From Heterohyrax brucei (taxonomy: Eukaryota; Chordata; Mammalia; Hyracoidea; Procaviidae): a DNA stretch of 64,000 nucleotides. Below the pieces are notes generated by a model, which saw only the letters and a list, made by a program, of their open reading frames with translations, had not been told where the DNA came from and did not search any database. Shown piece by piece: positions 1-11,245 of this stretch (the stretch's first letter is position 1; each line of letters opens with the position of its first letter). Location of the stretch: positions 71,201,296 through 71,265,295 of the forward strand of contig CM053142.1 in the NCBI GenBank assembly GCA_028571685.1, read 5' to 3'. A program made the position numbers and the translations under genes.

Positions 1-467
1 GTTGGATCTGAGAGTCATATCAGATGGATGTGTTAAAAGTGAGAAAAAAAATTGGACCTGGTAATGGTGGTGGTTCAGTTACATGATCAACTAATGTCAG
101 TGAGTTGTGCATGCGAAGTATTTGAAATAACAAATCTTTGTCATATGTATTTATCACAACAAAGAAAGATGTGAAAACGCTGAAAATTCCCAAATTCTAT
201 ACAAAATAAGGTGCATATGCTACTGTTGGAAATCAGTCAAAGCATTGTGGATCAATGCCTGCTGCTATATGGGATATGTTCTGCAGGGAGGCAGGAGTAG
301 ACAGCCACATGAGCCTGCACATGCGTCTGAATACGAGGAAACAAGCTTGGTAACATTGCCCTAGAACTTCTAACAAGAGCCAGAGTGACTCAAGACAGGA
401 AAAACCTATTCAGCGAGCAACCAGCACTAAGAGGTCTTTCCTTCCAGTTGCATACTAATAGTTAAAG

Positions 468-800
468 TTATAGGTCAACTTGGCCAGGCCTTGATTTTCA
501 GTGGTTTGGCAGATATTATGCATTTATTTTCCACTTTGTGATTTGATGAGAGTAGCCAATCAGCTGAAAGGGGATTTTTCTTGGGAGTGTGGCCTGTTTC
601 CAAAACATATGGAAGTTCTAGCAAAGCTCACCTTCTTTTGATTCTGTGTTGGGCTCGTCATCCTCTGACCTCTGATTATTGGGACGTGAGCCAGCAGCCT
701 ACCATTTGACCAGCAGATTTTGGGATTCACCAGCTCCTGCAGCTGATGCCTAAACCAAGGATTTATATATATGCTCTACTGATTTTGCTGCTGTGAAGAA
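468..800 (+). mobile_element. LTR fragment related to the 43.0 kb copy
   Basis: The stretch with 'gggagtgtggcctgtttcc' and 'cagattttgggattcaccagc' resembles the segment at 43130-43330, which has 'gggagtgtggcctgcttcc' and 'cagattttgggtttgtcagc'. Both read like the sense strand of an ERVL/MaLR-class LTR. The family name is not assigned. Confidence 0.5.
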
Positions 801-919
801 CCCAGTCTGAGATGTATGTATACACTATTTTACCAATTTGTCCCTTCTCTTCTTCATCCTATCTTCTATCGCGAAGTGCCAGTTTTGTTTGCAAAGCCCC
901 ATGTAGTTACTATTTTGCT

Positions 920-1170
920 ACTGAAGTAAGGCAATGGTTAAGAGCAGAAACTCTCAAATCCAGTAGATTTGAGTTTGTGGATGCTATTTACACTTTTATG
1001 ACTTTGGGCAATGTATTCAATGTCCATAAACCACAAACTTCCTCATTTATAAAATGTAGAGTATTACCTACTTCATAAGGTTTTAGAGGCGATTAGATAA
1101 AACAGTGCTTCTAAAATGCTGTGCATAGTGTCTGGGGCAAAGTAACTGTTTCATAAATATTAATTGCTAT
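920..1170 (+). mobile_element. MIR SINE
   Basis: The order 'actttgggcaatgtattcaa', 'cttcctcatttataaaatg', 'attacctacttcataaggtt', 'tcataaatatt' follows the MIR consensus on the sense strand. Heavily diverged, as expected of an ancient mammalian element. Confidence 0.7.
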
Positions 1171-1984
1171 TGTTTCTGTAAAATAGAGATTATTTTTCTA
1201 AAGAGATAGAAAAAGATAAAAGCAATATAATAGTTTTTCTAAAAAAAGTAGGCAAAAGACAACTAGCAATGACTTTATAAAATAGTTATTTATCCATGAC
1301 AATACTTAAGGAACCAAGTGGAGGGTCTTGCTCCTAGGAGAGATACTCTCCTGCACTGGTTCCACTACACAGCACAGCACACACGATTAGAATGAATGGA
1401 GTTACAATAGATAATTGAAGAGGCCAGACAAACTCTACTCAGCAACACTTACTAGGGCAATTCTTTGTTTGAGCTTAAACAGTATGTTAAATTGTATTTC
1501 ACTGCGCTGAACCTTTAAAGGCTTTCCATAAATCAGACCTAAATATATAAAACATCCTACAAATCTCCGTCTTCTCATTACTTCTCTGATTTCGCCTCCC
1601 TCTGATCTCTATAGACACATTCAGAAGTTCTACACCCTACCGGTCCAGCAGACAATCATTCTATTAACAATCAATACCTCAGTTATTCTGCTCCCACCCT
1701 GTTTGGAGAGCTCCGAACTGCCTTTCCTAAAAGACGACAGGCATGTTCGCATCTCAGAGCTGCTGCACGTGCCGATTCACCTTGTCAAAGGCTCCTCTGC
1801 CAAAAAGCAGGTCTCTCTCTCACTTCTTTTGAGTCTTCTTCTCAGAGAGTCTAGGACTTAGCTATTTTTCACGGAACCTTCCCAAATTTTGATTTTTCCA
1901 TATTTTAATTTTTCTCAACAGCAATTAACACCATCTAATTTCTACATTCTTTATCATTTATTTATTTTTCTCAGTTACATCCAT

Positions 1985-2110
1985 AGTAATGCATGATAAG
2001 CTCCTTGAAGGTATATATTTTTCTCTATTTTGTTAACTATTATATCCTCAGTATCCTAGAATATGCCTGGCATAGAGTTGGCACTTATTGTTGAATGAAA
2101 GAATAAACTT
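1985..2110 (+). mobile_element. L2 LINE 3' end
   Basis: The sequence 'gataagctccttgaagg', then 'tatatcctcagtatcctaga', 'tgcctggcatagagttggca' and 'ttgttgaatgaaagaa' is the typical 3' end of L2 in sense orientation. Confidence 0.7.
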
Positions 2111-3419
2111 TAAAGTCATTTGACAGACACCTTATTCCTTTTCTAGAAGGTACGTTTTGGCCCTTCTAGTAACAAACTGGGTCACTGCTCAACTTCTCTT
2201 CTGGTTTTTTGCTGACTTCCTTAGATACAATCACTCTTTTACCTGGTTATCACAGACTCCGCAGCTCGGTTGAAAGTCTGTGGATGTTTTTCAGTAATGC
2301 TAAAGCCAGGCCAGGGCAGTGTTCCATAATCATCCATTTTACTCTGACAGTATTCTACTGGTTTCTCTTTTCACATTTACTTTTATGATGACACTTGGTA
2401 ACAATGATTACTAATTGGGGGGGAGCAACTGAGTTGAAAATATAGTATCTTTTGAGCAATGACTTTCTTGACATCTACTTTTTGACACCCACATTCAACA
2501 ACCCTGCACCATTTGCTAGATACAGAAGGAGAGATGTCTTGCTTTTTGCATCAAAAAACCACTGAGATTTGACCAAGCCTTCATTGTTGTTATAAACCCC
2601 TCCAATTTCCCCATGTTGGTATAAAAATCACACAAAGTTTGTTTGGTGATTCTAAGACTGTCTTCCTCATTTAAAACTTTGCTAATTTAATAATTTCAAA
2701 CATGCATGAAACAGTTCTAAAAAGGCACAGCCCACTTGCTCAGCACAATACAGAATCAAAGTGAGATCAAGTAAAAATTTCAGTGCTGCTAATGTCGGTA
2801 AATTTGGTTCGATTTTAGAAGGAAATCCTATGTCAAGATAATTTTATGCCTCTTTTTCACTAGTTCAAGTTTTTTCCATCTGTCCCCAGTCGTTCCCACC
2901 CGTATCTGCTACCTCCCATTGGATTTTCCCATTTCTTTCACTCAGAATGGTGACACAGAAAACTCCTCTAATTCCCGTGACACACAAAAAGTGCAGATTT
3001 CAACAGTGTCAAATAAGTTCATTACTGGTATGCCTAAGTGTATTGTAATTCATCTGCTTCTAAGCTATGATATTTTTATAGTAGAACCTACCAGGTCATG
3101 ATTATAGTCACGTCCTCGATATTGACTGTAATTTTGTCTCAGAACTTATTTCCCTATCCATTTGAAAAACAGAGGATGTTAATCATATGCATAAATTTTG
3201 CATCCTGCAAGGAATGCTCTGGCTGTAAATGCACCAGAATATAATCATGGTATTTATGTTCTGTAGAGGGATTTGGAATAACACAAGTCACTGCTACAGC
3301 AAGGTAGCAGTAAGTCCCTTAAATATTTCTTCGTCCATATATGTAAAATGTTTCTGTAGGGTTTTTGATGAAGACATGATGACAAACTTGACTACTAGCC
3401 AAAAGAATGATGGTTCAAA

Positions 3420-3572
3420 CCCACCCAGAGGCAATTCTGCAAATAGGCCTATTGATCTGCTTCTGTAAGAGCACAGCCTTGGAAACCCTGTAGAACAGTT
3501 CTACCTTGCACAAATAAGGTCGCCATGAGTTGGTGTGTACTAGAAGGCAGCTAAGGACAGCACCAGCAATAG
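3420..3572 (+). mobile_element. AfroSINE-type SINE, variant with 'cacagccttggaaaccctgt'
   Basis: The body reads 'gcacagccttggaaaccctg', 'gaacagttctaccttgcac', 'ggtcgccatgagttgg', ending in an 'aaggacagcaccagcaa' tail. It resembles the copy at 38705-38930. Confidence 0.75.
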
Positions 3573-3807
3573 AAACCATGTTTACTTTTCACATTATCTA
3601 GATTAAAAAAAAAAGAAAAACAAAAAATTATTGAGGCATATTTTTCTCCACAGTAGTGGCTATCTCATCTTAAGCTATGCTAACCCTATCGAATAGCGAA
3701 ATAGAACTGCTTCTTAACTTCAAATCAGCAATTAAAAACCACAGATTTAAGAGGAAAAACTAACTCTGGCAGATATACAAACAGAGAAAGGAACTTATTC
3801 CACTTAC

Positions 3808-3892
3808 CTTTAGGAAGAGCTGGGGATGATGAACTTTGAAAAGGTGACTGGCTAAATAAATTTAAATCAGCATATGTCACTTCACTGGCCAT
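3808..3892 (-). CDS. KLRB1: KLRB1 (CD161/NKR-P1) first coding exon, cytoplasmic tail
   Basis: Read on the minus strand from the ATG at 3892, the exon encodes 28 residues beginning MASEVTYADLNLFSQS and ending in a Pro/Ser-rich stretch, ALPK. It stops after one base of the next codon (phase 1) at a good donor (AAAG|gtaagt, donor at 3807). The start has G at -3 and G at +4. KLRB1 proteins in other mammals open with the same pattern: a tyrosine motif, 'YA(D/E)LNL', a Ser/Pro-rich segment ending in LP plus a basic residue, and a phase-1 junction before the transmembrane exon. The product is a type II C-type-lectin-like receptor of NK and T cells that binds CLEC2-family ligands. Residues 5-10 (VTYADL) fit the ITIM consensus. 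Transmembrane and lectin exons must lie left of the window; none was seen in 1-3800. A neighbouring KLR/CLEC12-type gene is less likely given the ALPK end and the CLEC2 neighbour. Confidence 0.85.
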
Positions 3893-4194
3893 TGCAGATG
3901 AAAGAATTTGGTCCTAAGCCACTGTATGAAGCCAAACTCCAAGATCTGTAAGGCAAGATCAGAGAAAGGAAGTGCCGAGTCTTGCGTATTTTGCTGTGTC
4001 TTTCACGTCCTCACCCACCCACGCGTCCACTGTGGGTTTTCGCCATGAATTTGTCAGGCATTCCGTTTTCTGGGTGTCCGTTACACTTTTAAAAAAGTGT
4101 CTATCATACTTTCTGGGTGTCTGTTATACACAGCTAAATTAATTGGTGTGTTGCTTGACAAAATTCAGGAATTGCTTTTTTTCTGTTGTCCCTT
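3893..4194. other. Upstream region of KLRB1 exon 1; no element recognised
   Basis: This stretch should hold the KLRB1 5' UTR and promoter on the minus strand. No TATA box or start site can be assigned with confidence. A Runx-type TGTGGG hexamer is at about 4031 on the plus strand; such short motifs are weak evidence. Confidence 0.3.
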
Positions 4195-4395
4195 CCGTTG
4201 TCAGATGCGGTTAACTTGATTCCAAGTCGCAGTAACTCTGTCTCATGAGCCGGAACTGCCCCATAAGTTTTTTTGCTATAATCTTTACAGACGCAGATCA
4301 CCAGGTCTTTCTCCCACTGAGTGGCTGGGAGAGTTTGGGCTGCCAGCCTTTTGAATAGCAGATTGGTGCTTACTTTTGGGCCACCGGCAATCCAT
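4195..4395 (-). mobile_element. AfroSINE-type SINE, antisense
   Basis: 'ttgattccaagtcgcagtaa', 'gccggaactgccccataag', 'caccaggtctttctccca', 'gctgccagccttttgaat' follows the antisense order of the long SINE variant also seen at 36490 and 62465. Confidence 0.65.
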
Positions 4396-5589
4396 TCAGG
4401 ACCAAGGTTAAGTGAAGAAGGTATTGCCTCAGGTGCAGGATTTTAGGGGTTCCAAAATATCCAATAATCAAGGCAAATAATATTTAATGCAGTGTTATTT
4501 AAATAAATAAATAATGCAAAAGTGTCCATGGTGCCATTCAAAAGCTTTAAACTCTTTTGAAGTACCTGTGCTGCAAAGAAAGTGACCAAATGTGGAAACA
4601 GGGTCACACATGTGGGAAAGGCCCCTGAGTGATGACTGATAAAGCAAAGAGCAGTATCAACAGATTACTCTTAGCTTACCTCTCAAGGTGCTTATGCATG
4701 TGATAAAGTCTCCACACAAGTTAAATCAATTACAATTCTGTCAGAATTTTAGAAAGCAGAAAACTTTGATCCCTGGTGCATCCTGTCTCTTTCAAGGATG
4801 TTCATGCATGGAACCTTAGAGAAGGGAAGACCTTAGGTGACTCTAAGTCTGACACTCTTGTCCTTTAAGTGAGAAAGAAAACCAGGAATTCCTACAAAAC
4901 CAATTGCTGTGATAGTACAGGTCCTTAAAATTATTTGACAGTGGAAGCTGTCCATGACTTGGAACCCTAGAAAATAAGGAATACCTATTCATATCAGAAA
5001 ATGACATTCTGTCCCTGTTATGAGGACGCATGCTAGTTCCTTAAAGACCGGCGATGACTATGAAGTGAGACATAGGCATTTGCGACAACTGCAGAAGTAA
5101 AAAAGATAAATGTGAACCTTATAATATATGCATCTTTAAGACGATGAGAAGGAAAACAAAAGATGCTGCTGCTTTTATTTTCAGTCATTAGTATGAAAAC
5201 ATCTAACATTACAGGTACTAATTCTCTGAACCTAAAGATTTCTGAGATGGGTGTTTGTTTTGTTTTCTTACGAGAATTTAATTGCTAGAGTGATGCTCTA
5301 AAGGTTATTCACTATTATTTAGATAAACATTTCACTGTCCTGAAAATTTTCAAAATTTTGAGTTCAATGTATTTAATTACTAGAACTAGCCTAGACTGAT
5401 GATACTCTGAGTGATTTAGTTAAAATCTTCCTCAGCTGTCTGGCTATTTTGTAGTTGACACTCACTTTACTGGTACTAGAGTATTTTACCTAATTTTTAG
5501 AATAGAGATAATCAGCAACTTTTGGGGAAGGCTGCATTAGATCATGCATATAGAATACTGGCCTTTAAACTCTCTTTCTCACTTGATAT
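4396..5589. other. Unassigned intergenic DNA
   Basis: No exon, recognisable repeat or RNA gene was found. Only chance short open frames occur, for example one of 62 codons on the minus strand ending at 4843. Confidence 0.4.
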
Positions 5590-5795
5590 GTTTTTATCTG
5601 GTGGTACAGATGGTTAAAACACTTAGCTGTTAATGGAAATGATCAGTCCACCCAGAGCTATCAAAGGAAGAAAGCTCTGGCCATCTACTTAAGAAAAATC
5701 AGCGATTGAAAACACTATTGATCACAATTCTACTCCGAAACACACGCAGTCTCTATGAGTTAGAATCAACTCCATGGCAACTGGGTACATACACA
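5590..5795 (+). mobile_element. AfroSINE-type SINE
   Basis: 'ctggtggtacagatggttaa', 'cagtctctatgagttagaat' and 'caactccatggcaactgggt' give the tRNA-related head and the typical tail, with a diverged middle. Confidence 0.7.
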
Positions 5796-6795
5796 TCCTG
5801 AAATTTTCTTAAAAATGTATATTTCTGATGCATATGCTCCTTTTCTCCCCAAGATGCAGTTAGCTGCATAGGCAAATGTATTTTAAACAAACAAACAAAC
5901 ACACCCACCGGTTACTCTGGTGATGCATAGATCACACTTAAACACACTTAAAGGAACACCCATTAGGTTTTTATTTTAATTTTTTTATTGTGCTTTCAGT
6001 GAAGTTTTACAGAGAAAATCAATTTCTCATTAAATGATTAGTATACATATTGTTTGTGTCGCTAGTTGTCAGCACTCTCCTATTCTCTGCCTTGTGCCCC
6101 CCGTTTCCGTTCAGCCTGCTTCCCGGTCCCCTCCTACCTTCTCATCCTTGCTTTGGGGATGGTATGTCCCTTTGGTCTCATACACATGCCTGAGCTACAC
6201 ATTTTATTGTTTGTTTTATGGTTGTTTCTAATCTTTGACTGAAGGATGAACCTTAGGAGTGACTTTCATATTGAGGTAAAAGTGTGCTCAAGAGCCATCT
6301 TCTTGGGGTTTCCTCAATCTCTATCAGACCAGTAAATCTGATCTTTTTGTGAGTTTGAATTTTCTACATTTTTCTCCAGCTGTTTATGAGATCCTGGACT
6401 GTGATCCTTGTAAGAGCAGTCAGTGGTGGTAGCCAGCCGTCATCTAGCTGTGGTCGTTGTGGTTCATTAGCCCTTAGAACTAATGTTTGCCTTGGGTCTT
6501 TAGTTTTTTCACTGTCTCTTGCTTCAGATGGGGTGAGACCAGCAGATTGTCCTAGATGGCCCCTCACAGACTTTTAAAACTGCCAGCACTACTCACCAAA
6601 GCAGGATGTAGAACTTTTTCTATGCCAGTTGAGCTAGATGTCCTCTGAGGCCATGGTCCCTAGCCCTCAAACCAGTAACTCTACCCCTGTAGAAGTTTGG
6701 ATGTCTCTTTGAAGCTTCTATGACTTTGCCATGGTCAAGTTGAGCTGGCTTCCTTCACACGGAACACTGTCTTACCATTTACCAAAGTTACCATG

Positions 6796-7475
6796 TAACC
6801 CTTGTCTTGTTGTTAGATGCCATCTGTCTTAGGCTGGATTTTCTAGGGAAGCAAAACGAGTAACACATGTAGGTACAAGGAAAGATTTATAATATATATA
6901 GGTAGATAGATATAGGAAACAGCTTATACAATCACAGAAGCTGAATGTCCCAAGTTCTGGCACAAGCCTCACGTGGCCACGGAAGCTGAGGAGCCCAAAG
7001 TCAGCAGGTCAGAGACCAGAGTTCTAGATCAATGGTTGTGTAGGTCAGTGGGTCCCAAACTGGTGGCACGACGGAGTGACAGAGGTTGGCGAACCCAGGA
7101 TCAGCAGGTCAGTGAGCAGGACTCTCAAGTGCCGACTGTAAGGATTGATGAGTCCAACAGCTGCTAGTTCAAGTCCAGGAACCAGATGCAGGAAGAAGAG
7201 AGCAGGAGCTCCTGGCTACCTGAGCAGACCAGCAGTAGTAGCAGAAGGTCGAGAGATGAGAGTCGAGGGGCGGGAAGCCACCACAAACCCTGCCCTGTCA
7301 CTTAATGCGGCAGCCAAATATGGAGTAGCCAAGTCGACATAATCCTGACTACCACACCACCCAATCAGTTCAACTAGTAGTGACCCTATAGGACAGAGTA
7401 GAACTGCTCCACAGTGTTTCTGGAAAGCAGCTGGTGGATTTGCACTTCTGACCTTTTGATTTGGTTAGTGTTTTT
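6796..7475 (-). mobile_element. AfroSINE, antisense, split by an LTR insertion
   Basis: The SINE tail 'cttgttgttagatgccatc' ends at 6824. The SINE then resumes at about 7357 with 'caatcagttcaactagtagt', 'gaccctataggacagagtag' and 'gctggtggatttgcacttct'. The two parts are continuous once the LTR at 6825-7356 is removed. Confidence 0.75.
6825..7356 (-). mobile_element. Solo LTR (ERVL/MaLR-like), nested in a SINE
   Basis: The 532-bp element starts TGTCTTAGGC and ends ACCACA. It is flanked by CCATC (6820-6824) and CCACC (7357-7361), an imperfect 5-bp target duplication. It is the same family as 22593-23179. A TATAAAT/polyadenylation-like region near its plus-strand start (antisense) suggests minus orientation. 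Five-base target duplication is typical of ERVL-class LTRs; no family name is assigned. Confidence 0.75.
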
Positions 7476-7890
7476 CCTGTCCCCATGCTCCACTCTGTTG
7501 TAACCATCAGTGATCTTTTTTTTTTTTTAAAATGTAAGCCTTTTCATGAGTTTTTATAACAGTGGTCTCATACAGTATGTGTCCTTTTGTAATTGATCCG
7601 TTTCATTCAGCATAATGTCCTCCAGGTTAAACCACTTTGTGACATATTATTGATAGTCACTATTGTTCCTCTTCGTTACCTACTACTCCATTGTGTGTTT
7701 ATACCACAGTTTTGTTTTGTTACCGCTCATTTGTTGACAGGTTCTTTTTATCTTTTTGCTGTTGTGAATAACACTGCAATGATAATGGGTGTGCATATGT
7801 CTATTTGTGTGACAGTTCTTATTTCTCTAGGATATGTTCCTAAGAGTGGGGATAATGGATCCTCTAGCATTTCCATTTCTAGTTGTTTAA

Positions 7891-8046
7891 GCCACCAGCT
7901 CCACCATCAAGTCAATTCCAATTCATAGTGGTCCTATAGTCAGTGTAGAACTGAGCTATAGAGTTACCAAGGAGAGCCTGGCAGATTTGAACTGCTGACC
8001 TTTTGGTTAGCAGACAAAGCTCATAACCACTATGCTACCAGGGAGC
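7891..8046 (-). mobile_element. AfroSINE, antisense, with target-site duplication
   Basis: The antisense SINE ('gtcaattccaattcatagtg', 'gaactgctgaccttttggtt', 'ccactatgctaccagggagc') is flanked by TGTTTAA at 7884-7890 and 8047-8053. It was inserted into the antisense L1. Confidence 0.88.
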
Positions 8047-8615
8047 TGTTTAAAGAAACATTATACTGTTTTCAAATAAGTTGTACCATTTTGCATTCCC
8101 ACCAGCAGTGTGTGAGAATTCCAATCTCCCTGCAGCCTCTCCAGTATTTGCTATTTTCTGTTTTTTCATTTGTGCCAGTAATTTCAGGGTGAGATGGCAT
8201 CGTCATCTGATTGCAGTTTTTATTTTCATTTCTCTAATGGCTAGTGATTGTGAGCACTTCCTCAAATGTCTGTTTGCCTCCTGAATGTCTTCTTTGGTGA
8301 AATATTCTTTACCTGTTTTTTAACTGGATTGTTTGTATTTTTGTTGTAGATGTGCTGGATTTTCTTATAGCTTTTAGAGGTTACATCTTTGTCTGGTAAG
8401 TTTTTTTCCCCTGGTCTATAGGTTCTCCTTTTGCTCTTTTAGTGAAGTCTTTCAATGAGCTTAGTAAGTGTTTCCTTTTTAGAAGATCCCAGTTTATCTA
8501 GCTTGTCTTCTAGTGCTTGTTTACTGTTAGTTGTAGATATAACCTATTTATCCCATGTATTAGGGCCTCTAATGTTGACTCTATTTTTTATTCCATGATC
8601 TTTAATTTTTAAGGA

Positions 8616-10880
8616 GGGGAACAGGTAACTTTACTTTTAACATTGTAACAAATTCTATCACGCATAAAGATACCGTGGGATTTTGATTAATAAAACTGGA
8701 CAAAAATACTGTTTTTCTGGTACAAAAACAGATATGCAGCCCAATGTAACTGAACAGAGAATCAAGAAATAACACCATCCACCTATGAACAACTCATATC
8801 TGACAAAGGCCCAAAGGCCATGAACTACTGGGAAAAAAAAATAATAAGTAAATAAAACAGTCTCTAACAAATAGCACTGACAGAATTGAATATCCATCTG
8901 GAATAAAACTGAAACAAGACTCATGTTTCAAACCTTATACAAAAACTAACTGAAAATGTATCAAAGACCTCAATATCAAATCTAAAACAATAAAGATTAT
9001 GGGAGAAAAAATATTGATAACACTAGAAACCCTACTACATGGTTTAAACAGACTTCAAAATATTACCAGCAATGCACAAACAGCAGAGGAGCAAATAGAT
9101 AAATGAGAATTATTAAAAATCAAACACTTATGCTCATCCAAGGACTTTATAAAGAGAATAAAAAGAATACTTAAAGACTGGGAAAAAATATTTGGCAACC
9201 ATGTATCTGACAGACATCTCATTTCTACAATCTGCAAGACTACTACAAAATATCAACAAGAAAAAGACAAATAATCCAATTAAACAAGGGCAAAGGAGAT
9301 GGATAGACACTTTTCCAAAGAAGACTTCCAGGCAGTCAAAAGACACATGAGGATGTGCTCACAATCATTAGCTATTAGAGAAATTCAAATCAAAACTACA
9401 GTGAGATACTATCTTACCCAAACAAGGTTGGTGCTAATCCAAAAAAACACAAAACAACAAATGTGGAGAGACTGAAACTCTTCTATGCTGCTAGTGGGAA
9501 TGTAAAATGGTACAACCTGTTTGGAAAGCAATTTGGCACTTTCTTAAAAAGCTAGAAATAAAAACATCACATGATCCAGCAATCTCACTGCTTGGAATGT
9601 ATCCTACAGAAATAAGGTCTGTCTCGCATCTGACTCAACGGCACTTGGCTTTGGCTGGCACATGAAGAGATACGTGCACACAAATGTTTATTGCAGCACT
9701 ATCCACAATAACAAAGAGATGGAATCAACCTAGGTGCCCATCTACAGAAGAATGGATAAATAAGCTACCGTATATACACACAGTGGAACAGTGGAACACT
9801 ATGCAATGATGAAGAACAATGACGATTTTAGGAATCAACTGAAGACATGGTGAGTAAAATCAGTCAGCTGAAAAAGAGCAAATATTGTATGAGACTACTT
9901 TAGAAAGACTTAAGAAAAGACTTACACATGGAAGAAAATACTCTTTGATGGATACAAGGGTGGGGAGTGAGGGAAAGTGTTATTCACAGATAGTTGATAA
10001 GAGGTTGGTTAGCCAAAGGGAGTGACAGCACACAGTAGAAGGCGGGTCAGCATAACTGACTACACCGTAAGTTAAAAGGTTTTCTAAATTCAACCAAACA
10101 TTTCGAGGGACGGAGTAGTAGGGACAGGGGTCTGGGGACCATGCTCTCAGGAAACATCAAGATCAATTTGTATAACTAGCCTGTTTCTAACAGAGTGCTC
10201 TGCACCCCATATAGGTGAGTGGTGCCTGGAGTCTTAAAAGCCAGCAAGATGAGATCTAAGGAATACCAGCTGGTCCCAGCCCACCTGAAGAACATCAAAG
10301 ACACCGAGAAAAACAAGTCCAGAAGACAGAAGGCCCCATATGATGTGAGACCATATTAGCTGGAGAACAGAAGAACTACATGGTGCCCAGCCACCGACAA
10401 AGACAGCCCTGAGAGGGAACACAGTGTAGAGTCCTTAATGTAGCATGAGACAAAGGGGTGTGCAGATCTAGAACTCTATTAAAAGACCAGGCTTGACGTT
10501 CTGATGCCCTTGAGGGTTCCCTGAGAACATAGCCCTTAGGCTTGCTGCTAGCCCAGAGCTGAAACCAGTACTGAAGCCAACTCTTTAGACAAAGAATAGA
10601 TTAGATCTGGGGACACAGAGTGATACAGGTAGCGTGTGTACTTCATGGTTTAATATATACATATGAGGCTGTCCTACTGGTTTCTTCTTAGAGGGGAGAG
10701 GAGAAGGTAGAGAAGAGGGGACAAGCTTTGGTTGAGTGGATACTGGCAGTAAAGAGTGCAGAACGTTCTCAAAGGATGAGGAGAGCATACAGAGTTGCAG
10801 AGAGGTGGGTGCTCAGCATTTTATGTGGCAAAATGGATTGTAAACTTTCCTTTAATCACAGTTTTAAAATGGCAAAAAAA
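8616..10880 (+). mobile_element. L1 LINE 3' part, sense
   Basis: ORF2 C-terminal sequence is in sense orientation: 'acttatgctcatccaagga', 'gctgctagtgggaatgtaaa', 'tattgcagcactatccacaa', 'gaatggataaataagctacc'. L1 3' UTR follows, ending near 10880 ('gattgtaaactttcctttaa'). The frames are broken by many stops. It lies head-to-head with the antisense L1 at 5960-8615. Confidence 0.85.
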
Positions 10881-11065
10881 GCACTGTACTGTAAAATGAC
10901 TGATTCTATTCATTTTCCAGATCTCATAGAAGCCTGATGGATTAATGCTTGCCATTTTTTATCTCTATCTCCTAATGCTGCTGTAACTCTCCAAAGTTCC
11001 ATTTCTACGTTTGTATCTACGAACACAAACCACTTCTTCACTCTTCGTAAAAAAAAAAAAAAAAC

Positions 11066-11245
11066 ATGTTGTTGGATGCTGTTGAATCAATTCAGACTCA
11101 GAGTGACCCTGTAGGACAGAATAGAACTTCCCCATAGAGTTTCCAAGGCTCTAAATCTTCAGAGGAGCGAATTGCTGCTGGTGAGCTTCAACTGCCCGCC
11201 TGCTGGTTAGCAGCCAAGTAACTAACTGTTTCACTACTGAGGCTT
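11066..11245 (-). mobile_element. AfroSINE, antisense
   Basis: 'atgctgttgaatcaattcag', 'gtgaccctgtaggacagaat', 'cttccccatagagtttccaa', 'gcctgctggttagcagccaa' gives the antisense SINE order. Confidence 0.85.

Larger units (their letters stand above)
1..3807 (-). other. Probable KLRB1 intron 1 (left part of window)
   Basis: This DNA lies immediately downstream, on the minus strand, of the KLRB1 exon 1 donor at 3807. No transmembrane or lectin exon could be read in it on the minus strand, so it is probably intron. It contains an LTR fragment, a MIR, an L2 end and a SINE (listed separately). Nothing was recognised in roughly 1-467, 1180-1980 and 2110-3400. Confidence 0.6.
5960..8615 (-). mobile_element. 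L1 LINE 3' part, antisense, interrupted by SINE and LTR insertions
   Basis: The antisense 3' end starts at about 5960 ('ttattgtgctttcagtgaag') and carries L1 3' UTR sequence to about 6790. ORF2 C-terminal sequence follows in antisense from about 7480 to 8600, for example 'gtaccattttgcattcccac' and 'gtgaatggcatcgtcatctg'-like L1 text. A SINE with an LTR inside it (6796-7475) and another SINE (7891-8046) interrupt it. No ORF2 frame is intact. It abuts a second L1 in the opposite orientation at about 8616. Confidence 0.85.
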
